From: DASSFZ01 sp036514635
Lineage (GTDB): Bacteria; Chloroflexota; Anaerolineae; Fen-1058
DNA length: 31,000 nucleotides
NCBI GenBank assembly: GCA_036514635.1
Contig: DATBWU010000329.1
Coordinates: 1 to 31,000 of the forward strand
Direction: 5' to 3'
Shown: positions 23,676 through 31,000 of the stretch, one piece after another
How the letters are laid out: each line of letters opens with the position of its first letter
Numbering within the stretch: position 1 is the stretch's first letter
Made by a program: the position numbers and the translations under genes
The notes under the pieces: generated by a model
The model's input: only the letters and a program-made list of their open reading frames with translations
Told to the model about the DNA's origin: nothing
Databases searched by the model: none

Positions 23676-23690
23676 AAGCAGGTGATCGCC

Positions 23691-26210
<2,520 letters not shown>

Positions 26211-26311
26211 TGCTGTCATGACATGCCACCCGGACACATCCGCATTACCCGTAAGCCGGGCGCGGGCTAGACTCGACCAGCGCCCCCTCAGTCTTTAAGT
26301 TTCCCAACCCT

Positions 26312-28150
26312 ATGCTCGACAAAATCAAACAAGCACTGATTGGTCCGCCGCTTCCCACGCACCAGCTTGACGATCGGCGATTGAACAAGGTTCGCGCACT
26401 GGCGGCTTTCTCGCCAGATGCGCTGTCATCGATTGCGTATGCTAATCAGGAAATCTATCTCGGCCTCATCGTCGCCGGGAGCGCAGGGCTGTCGCTGTCG
26501 CTGCCGATCGGGATGGTGATCGCGGGACTGCTCACCATCGTCGCACTGTCGTACTATCAAACGATTCACGGCTATCCGTCTGGCGGCGGCTCCTACATCG
26601 TCGCGCGCGCGAACCTGGGGACACTGCCCGGGCTGGTCGCCGCCACGGCGCTGCTGATCGACTACATCCTCACCGCCGCCGTCAGCCTGACGGCAGGCGT
26701 GGCCGCGATTGCGTCGGCGTTCCCCGCGCGGTGGCCGTATCGGGTTGCCTTGTCACTCGTGCTGCTGGTGATCATCACGTTGATCAATCTGCGCGGCCTG
26801 CGGGAAACGGGAACACTCATGGCGATTCCGGTGTACCTGTTTCTGTTCGCGTTTTTCGCCATGCTGATCGCGGGCTATTTTCGCCTGTTCGCAGAAGGGC
26901 CGGGTGTGCTGGTCATGGTCGCGCCGCCCGCAGCCGAAGCCGTGTCTCTGTTTCTGATCCTACACGCCTTCGCGACGGGCTGCACGGCGCTGACCGGCAT
27001 CGAGGCGATCAGCAACGGTGTGCCGGCGTTCCGCCCGCCGGAGTCGAAGAATGCCGGCCGGACGCTACTGGTGATGGCGGTGCTGATGGGGATGTTGTTT
27101 GTAGGCAGCGTCGGGTTGACGCAGTTGCTGGCGGTGGTCGCCGGGCCACAGGAGACGATCCTTTCCGCACTGGCGCGGCGCGCGCTAGGGAACGGCGTGC
27201 CCTACCTGCTGGTGCAGATCGCGACGATGCTGATCCTGGCGGTGGCGGCCAATACCAGCTTTGCCGGTTTTCCACGCGTGGCAGCGCTGCTCGCCGCCGA
27301 TGGCTTCTTGCCGCGCCAGTTGACCGGCCTGGGCGATCGGCTGGTGTTCGCGAACGGCATCTTCTTGCTGTCGGGTGCGACGGCGCTGTTGATCGTCGTC
27401 TTTGGCGGCGACACGCACGCGCTGGTGCCGCTATTCGCCATCGGCGCGTTCCTGGCCTTCACGCTGTCGCAGACTGGCATGGTTGTCCATTGGTGGCGCG
27501 GGCGCGGGCCGCGCTGGCCGCCTAAGCTGCTCGTCAACGGCCTCGGCGCGCTGGCGACTGCCGCCGCTCTGATCGTGATCGGGATCAGCAAGTTCACCGA
27601 AGGCGCGTGGATCACCATCGTGGTCATTCCAATGATGGTGATCCTCTTCTACCGCATCCGCGCGCACTATCGGGACGTGAGACGGCAGTTATCGCTGCGC
27701 GGGCTGCCGCCGTCGATCCGGCCGTTCCCGGTCGTGCGCGCCGTCGTGCCGATCTCCGGCGTGCATCGCGGCATGATCGACGCGGTAGACTTTGCCCGAT
27801 CGATTTCCAAAGATGTGACTGCGGTGTATATTGAACTGGAGCCAGGCAGCAGCAAGCGCGTCCAGGAGACGTGGGCACGCTGGTGGCCGGATGTGCCCCT
27901 GGTGGTTCTGCCTTCCCCGTACCGATCCATCGTCGGACCGCTACTCGACTTTCTCGACGAGACCGATCGCCAGCATAACGACGGTCAGCAGGCGGTGATC
28001 GTCTTGCCGGAATTCGTCCCGGCTAAGTGGTGGCACGGGCTGCTGCACAACCAGACCAGCGCGCTGATCAAGCGCGCGTTGCTGTATCATCGCCGGCAGT
28101 TTGGCTATCAGCGCGCGTTCATCGACGTGCCCTATCATCTCAAGCGATGA
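26312..28150 (+). CDS. kimA: KimA-type potassium:proton symporter
   Basis: 612 residues, APC superfamily, very similar in pattern to Bacillus KimA (YdaO). Seen: SPDALSSIAYANQEI near the N-terminus, HGYPSGGGSYIVARANLG, LLIDYILTAAVSLTAG, LTGIEAISNGVPAFRPPESK, ANTSFAGFPRVAALLAADGF, and twelve or so helices to about residue 450. Then comes the cytosolic C-terminal domain with SGVHRGMIDAVDFARSISK, SPYRSIVGPLLDFL, WWHGLLHNQTS and the closing YHLKR. KimA imports K+ with high affinity and is inhibited by c-di-AMP in Firmicutes. No ydaO-type leader is present in the 100 bases upstream. ATG 26312 lacks a Shine-Dalgarno. Confidence 0.9.
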   Translation: MLDKIKQALIGPPLPTHQLDDRRLNKVRALAAFSPDALSSIAYANQEIYLGLIVAGSAGLSLSLPIGMVIAGLLTIVALSYYQTIHGYPSGGGSYIVARANLGTLPGLVAATALLIDYILTAAVSLTAGVAAIASAFPARWPYRVALSLVLLVIITLINLRGLRETGTLMAIPVYLFLFAFFAMLIAGYFRLFAEGPGVLVMVAPPAAEAVSLFLILHAFATGCTALTGIEAISNGVPAFRPPESKNAGRTLLVMAVLMGMLFVGSVGLTQLLAVVAGPQETILSALARRALGNGVPYLLVQIATMLILAVAANTSFAGFPRVAALLAADGFLPRQLTGLGDRLVFANGIFLLSGATALLIVVFGGDTHALVPLFAIGAFLAFTLSQTGMVVHWWRGRGPRWPPKLLVNGLGALATAAALIVIGISKFTEGAWITIVVIPMMVILFYRIRAHYRDVRRQLSLRGLPPSIRPFPVVRAVVPISGVHRGMIDAVDFARSISKDVTAVYIELEPGSSKRVQETWARWWPDVPLVVLPSPYRSIVGPLLDFLDETDRQHNDGQQAVIVLPEFVPAKWWHGLLHNQTSALIKRALLYHRRQFGYQRAFIDVPYHLKR

Positions 28151-28277
28151 TATTGCCTTGCATTATTTGGTGATTGTTCACATCTGGATGGCTCTCCGTC
28201 CGCGTCCTCGTCCGCTTCGCGCGGCCCGCGCGGACGCGGGCCAGGAGCATGTGTGTGCAATCACCGGTGATTATCTC

Positions 28278-28306
28278 TTGACAATGATGCGGCGCAGGCT
28301 TACAAT
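28278..28306 (+). promoter_or_regulatory. Consensus sigma-70 promoter upstream of corA
   Basis: TTGACA at 28278-28283, 17-base spacer, TACAAT at 28301-28306, followed by GCGC exactly as in the tRNA promoter at 18326. The predicted start is about 28313. Confidence 0.85.
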
Positions 28307-28329
28307 GCGCACAGTTGAAAGAGCGGATT

Positions 28330-28422
28330 ATGGATGATACTCCTTCGCTCGATCCTGATCATCAACAGAGACGCACCTTCTCCATCCGCGTGACAGATCG
28401 CGTTCGGGTTGCGTTGTCCTGA
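28330..28422 (+). CDS. Possible 30-residue leader peptide upstream of corA
   Basis: ATG 28330 lies about 17 bases after the predicted transcription start. The product begins MDDTPSLDPDHQQRR and ends RVTDRVRVALS. Preceding GAAAGAGCGG is a weak ribosome-binding site. The stop codon is 23 bases before a terminator hairpin. It may be a regulatory leader peptide or a chance ORF in a small RNA. Confidence 0.35.
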   Translation: MDDTPSLDPDHQQRRTFSIRVTDRVRVALS

Positions 28423-28445
28423 GTCGCTCGACGGCGCACATGCCT

Positions 28446-28485
28446 GCCCCCGCGTCCTGCCTGGCGCGGGGGCTTGTGTTTGTCT
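28446..28485 (+). terminator. Intrinsic terminator between the promoter and corA
   Basis: A perfect 9-bp GC stem GCCCCCGCG (28446-28454) / CGCGGGGGC (28465-28473), 10-base loop, then TTGTGTTTGTCT. It lies 258 bases upstream of corA and downstream of the consensus promoter. Confidence 0.8.
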
Positions 28486-28730
28486 CTGGCACGTGAGGCA
28501 TGTATGCGCTGTTCGAGTGTACGCCCCGCCCGGCGAACGCGCCCGGCCTCAGACTGGGTCTCCATTGTATTGATTCCACGCACGGCCACCGGTGAGCTGC
28601 CGCTGAAGTCGCAGGCGGCTTTTGGGCACCGCCCGCGCGATGGCGTTCCGCAGATGCCTCCCGTCCTCGTTGCACCCTGTTGATCTCGACGCGAGATCGC
28701 CACCACAATCCCCTGGGACGGGAGGTTCTC

Positions 28731-29663
28731 ATGATCAGTATTCTGAAAAACACCGCGAATGGGCTGGAAACGCTGCCGGACATCATCCCGAACTGTTGGA
28801 TCGACGTCGTCGATCCCACGCCGGAGGAAGTTGCGCGTCTTCAGCATGAACTCAACGCGCCGCCGGACTTCGTCACCCACCCGCTGGACCTCGACGAGCG
28901 CGCCCGGACCGAGAAAGAAGACGGCGCGCTGCTCATCGTGCTGCGCGTGCCCTACTTCCAGGGCCAGGGCGCGGACGTGCCCTACACGACCGTGCCGTTG
29001 GGCATCATTCACACGCCGACGTTGATCGCCACCATCTGCAAGACGCAAAACGGCGTCATGCACGAGCTGGTCGGCGGGCGAGTGCGCGGCCTATCCACCG
29101 CCAAGCGCAACCGCTTCGTGCTGCACCTGCTGCTGCTCACGGCGCAGAAATACCTGGCCTATCTCCGCGAGATCAACAAGTCTGTGGACGCGCTGGAAGA
29201 TCGCCTGCAGGTCTCGCTGAAGAACAAGGAAGTGTTGGAACTGCTCAAGTATCAGAAGAGCCTGACGTACTTCACCACCGCGCTCAAGCAGAACGAGTTG
29301 ATGATGCAGCGCCTGCAGCGCAGCCATCTGTTCGAGATGTACCCCGACGACGAGGATCTGCTAGAGGACGTGCTGACCGAGATCCAGCAGGCCCTCGAGA
29401 TGACGAACATCTCCGGCAACATTCTCAGCCAAATGATGGATGCTTTCGCCTCGATCATCTCGAACAACCTGAACGTGGTGATGAAGTTCCTGGCCTCGGT
29501 CACGATCGTCCTGAGCATTCCGACGATCGTCGCCAGTTTCTATGGCATGAATGTCGGGCTGCCGTTTCAGGATCATCCTTTGGCCTTCATGCTGACACTG
29601 GGTATAGCGCTGGGCATTGCCGTGCTGGTGGTGATTCTGTTCTGGAAGAAGGACTGGTTCTAA
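28731..29663 (+). CDS. corA: CorA family magnesium transporter
   Basis: 310 residues, ATG 28731 after GGGAGG at 5 bases. It has the soluble N-terminal domain (WIDVVDPTPEEVARLQ, LDLDERARTEKEDGALLIVLR, PLGIIHTPTLIATIC), a long helix region (KYLAYLREINKSVDALEDRL through DEDLLEDVLTEIQQALEMTN) and two C-terminal membrane helices. The signature YGMNV lies at the end of the first and WKKDWF at the C-terminus. Pentameric Mg2+ (or Co2+/Ni2+) channel in the cytoplasmic membrane. It is adjacent to a potassium importer. The upstream promoter-ORF-terminator arrangement suggests transcriptional attenuation. Confidence 0.95.
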   Translation: MISILKNTANGLETLPDIIPNCWIDVVDPTPEEVARLQHELNAPPDFVTHPLDLDERARTEKEDGALLIVLRVPYFQGQGADVPYTTVPLGIIHTPTLIATICKTQNGVMHELVGGRVRGLSTAKRNRFVLHLLLLTAQKYLAYLREINKSVDALEDRLQVSLKNKEVLELLKYQKSLTYFTTALKQNELMMQRLQRSHLFEMYPDDEDLLEDVLTEIQQALEMTNISGNILSQMMDAFASIISNNLNVVMKFLASVTIVLSIPTIVASFYGMNVGLPFQDHPLAFMLTLGIALGIAVLVVILFWKKDWF

Positions 29664-29722
29664 TCGGCCGGCCTCGGTCGGGAGACCTTCGGCTATCCGC
29701 GAGTGGATCACATCGGTTGTGT

Positions 29723-29728
29723 TACAAT
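29723..29728 (+). promoter_or_regulatory. -10 element next to the glycosyltransferase start
   Basis: TACAAT lies 8 bases before ATG 29737, so transcription would begin at or next to the start codon. No Shine-Dalgarno and no clear -35 are seen. This fits a leaderless mRNA, but a chance match is possible. Confidence 0.35.
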
Positions 29729-29736
29729 CCCATCCG

Positions 29737-30735
29737 ATGAAACTCGTCGCCCAGATCCCCGCCTTCAACGAAGAGAGCACGATCGGCGATGTGATCGATG
29801 CGATCCCGCGCCGGATCGACGGACTCGATCGGGTCGAGGTGCTGGTGATCAACGACGGCTCGACCGATCGCACGCTCGACGCGGCGCGGGCGCACGGTGC
29901 GGATCACATCCTCAGCCACAACCACAATCGAGGACTGGCGGCGACGTTCCAGACCGGCCTGGATGCCTCGCTGCGGCTCGGCGCGGACATCATCGTCAAC
30001 GTCGATGCCGATCACCAGTATCCGCCCGATCAAATCCCTGCACTCATCGCGCCGATCCTGGAGGGCCGCGCCGACATTGTCGTCGGCGACCGGCAGGTCG
30101 ATCGGATCGAGCACTTCTCGCCGCTCAAGCGCCTGTTGGAGAAGATCGGCTCGTGGGTCGTTCGACGGGCATCGGGCACACGCGTGCCGGACGCGCCGAG
30201 CGGCTTCCGCGCGTATAGCCGCGAAGCCGCGTTGCGCCTGTTCGGGGTGACGGACTTCTCGTATACGATCGACAATCTGATCCAGGCCGGCAAGCGCGGG
30301 TTGGTCGTGTCGCACATTCCGGTGCGCATCAACCCTACGCGCCCATCGCGGCTGCATCGCGGCAACTGGAACTTCGTCAAGCGCCAGGGCGCGACGATCG
30401 TCCGCGCTTACGCCACCTACGAGCCGCTCAGGACATTCTTCTACCTGTCGTTGCCGTTCTTCGTCGTCGGCCTGGTGCTGCTGATCCGCATCGCGATTCG
30501 CTTTGTCGAGCAGGGGTTCCAGCTGCCGGGCAACCTCCAGTCGTTGTTCCTCGGCCTCATCGCGCTGGTCATCGGCTTCTTGATCGTGCTCTTCGGCCTG
30601 CTGGCCGATCGCATCGGCGACAACCGGCGCTTGATGGAAGAGATTCTGTATCGCCTGCGCGCACAGGAGATCGAGCGCGCCGCACGCCGCGAGAAAGCAT
30701 CGATCCACGAAGGACACGAAGACACACGCAGCTGA
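29737..30735 (+). CDS. Family 2 glycosyltransferase with two C-terminal membrane helices
   Basis: 332 residues from ATG 29737. GT-A fold: N-terminal AQIPAFNEESTIGDVIDAI, NDGSTDRT, the DXD-type metal site in VDADHQYPPDQIP, and an acceptor-side FRAYSREAALRLF. From about residue 235 there are two helices (FFYLSLPFFVVGLVLLIRI; FLGLIALVIGFLIVLFGLL), a layout typical of polyprenyl-phosphate sugar transferases (DPM/ArnC/GtrB-like). It probably loads a sugar on a lipid carrier at the inner membrane face; sugar unknown. The last residues (SIHEGHEDTRS) are read from a family C repeat arm, so the C-terminus has been extended or replaced. The Nudix gene begins 9 bases later, likely co-transcribed. Confidence 0.9.
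   Translation: MKLVAQIPAFNEESTIGDVIDAIPRRIDGLDRVEVLVINDGSTDRTLDAARAHGADHILSHNHNRGLAATFQTGLDASLRLGADIIVNVDADHQYPPDQIPALIAPILEGRADIVVGDRQVDRIEHFSPLKRLLEKIGSWVVRRASGTRVPDAPSGFRAYSREAALRLFGVTDFSYTIDNLIQAGKRGLVVSHIPVRINPTRPSRLHRGNWNFVKRQGATIVRAYATYEPLRTFFYLSLPFFVVGLVLLIRIAIRFVEQGFQLPGNLQSLFLGLIALVIGFLIVLFGLLADRIGDNRRLMEEILYRLRAQEIERAARREKASIHEGHEDTRS
30704..30728. repeat. CACGAAGGACACGAAGACAC arm inside the glycosyltransferase gene
   Basis: A single arm of family C (compare AAGACACGAAGGCACC at 21590-21605). It encodes the C-terminal HEGHED residues and lies just before the stop codon. Confidence 0.7.
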
Positions 30736-30743
30736 ATCCGCTC

Positions 30744-31000
30744 ATGACCCAATACGTCCGCTGGCTGCGCCAGTACATCGGCCACGCCAAAACGCTCCTC
30801 GTCTACGCCTCGACGATCATCACGAACCAACACGGCGCGATCCTCTTTCAACGTCGCGCCGATTTTGGCGATGCATGGTGGGGCCTGCCGGGCGGGCTGA
30901 TGGAACTCGGTGAGGCTATCGGCCAGGCGGCGATCCGCGAAACACGCGAAGAGACCGGCCTGGAGGTCGATCTGGTTCGGCTCATCGGCGTGTACACCTC
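30744..31000 (+). CDS. Nudix hydrolase (3' end missing)
   Basis: ATG 30744, open to the right edge (85 codons visible). MTQYVRWLRQYIGHAKTLLV leads into ITNQHGAILFQRRADFGDAWWGLPGG and a complete Nudix box (Gly, then LMELGE, AAIRETREETGLEV with the REx2EE core). It hydrolyses a nucleoside-diphosphate-linked substrate using Mg2+; the substrate cannot be named from this part. It starts 9 bases after the glycosyltransferase stop codon. Confidence 0.9.
   Translation, partial: MTQYVRWLRQYIGHAKTLLVYASTIITNQHGAILFQRRADFGDAWWGLPGGLMELGEAIGQAAIRETREETGLEVDLVRLIGVYT

Larger units (their letters stand above)
28151..28730. other. Intergenic region between kimA and corA
   Basis: 580 bases. It holds a GC hairpin (CCGCGTCC 28200-28207 / GGACGCGG 28232-28239) after kimA, then a consensus promoter, a 30-codon ORF and an intrinsic terminator (listed separately). 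From about 28486 to 28720 I see no gene, only GC-rich sequence and a GGGAGG ribosome-binding site before corA. Confidence 0.7.

Noticed and set aside
28423..28730. M-box magnesium riboswitch before corA
   Set aside because: A GTGAGGC string is present, but the following conserved M-box segments (such as GCTGCCC and ACGCCAA) cannot be found in order.

Overview
The window reads as chromosomal DNA of a GC-rich bacterium, most likely a member of Chloroflexota (Anaerolineae-like). This placement is an inference. It rests on LysM surface proteins ending in one membrane helix, a very large GT-C-like membrane protein, an NTT-HEAT-cNMP fusion, a leucine T-box, and an unusual load of short palindromic repeats. 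I could not run a taxonomic search. There is no rRNA, CRISPR array, phage module or recognisable transposase.

Layout. (1) 1-7488 (+): three tandem paralogous secreted proteins (carbohydrate-binding-like domain, LysM, SdrD-B-like domain, C-terminal membrane anchor; the first is cut by the window edge), then a 1056-residue polytopic envelope protein. (2) 7489-8381: a long intergenic region of repeats and hairpins, then a di-heme cytochrome c (+) and a DinB/ClbS-like protein (+). (3) 10672-18218 (-): a co-directional signalling and redox cluster. In transcription order it encodes a receiver/thioredoxin-reductase-like fusion, a UBP zinc finger, a GxxExxY nuclease-fold gene between inverted repeats, a cNMP-binding histidine kinase, a CoA-binding protein and an NTT transporter fused to HEAT repeats and a cNMP domain. 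(4) 18326-26210 (+): a consensus promoter, two tRNA-Ala genes, a leucine T-box riboswitch with leuS, a small membrane protein, a LiaF-like protein and a second, divergent leuS. (5) 26312-31000 (+): a KimA-type potassium transporter, a corA preceded by its own promoter, short ORF and terminator, a family 2 glycosyltransferase and a truncated Nudix hydrolase.

The strongest unexplained signal is a set of at least ten short repeat families. Most copies are built alike: two opposed arms, each made of a 7-9 base unit repeated imperfectly. They lie between genes, often overlapping stop codons (three genes end in TGA within the string TGAACCGC). They also lie in frame inside genes, at loops or linkers. 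Both leuS paralogs carry such insertions in the same two loops. In one place a hairpin of one family lies inside the arms of another. One family, as an inverted pair, brackets the GxxExxY gene like terminal inverted repeats.

The second candidate for something new is the cNMP-kinase / UBP-finger / receiver-flavoprotein cluster. It looks like a phosphorelay whose output is a flavin reductase lacking the usual CxxC disulfide. It is flanked by a transporter whose cNMP domain closely resembles that of the kinase.
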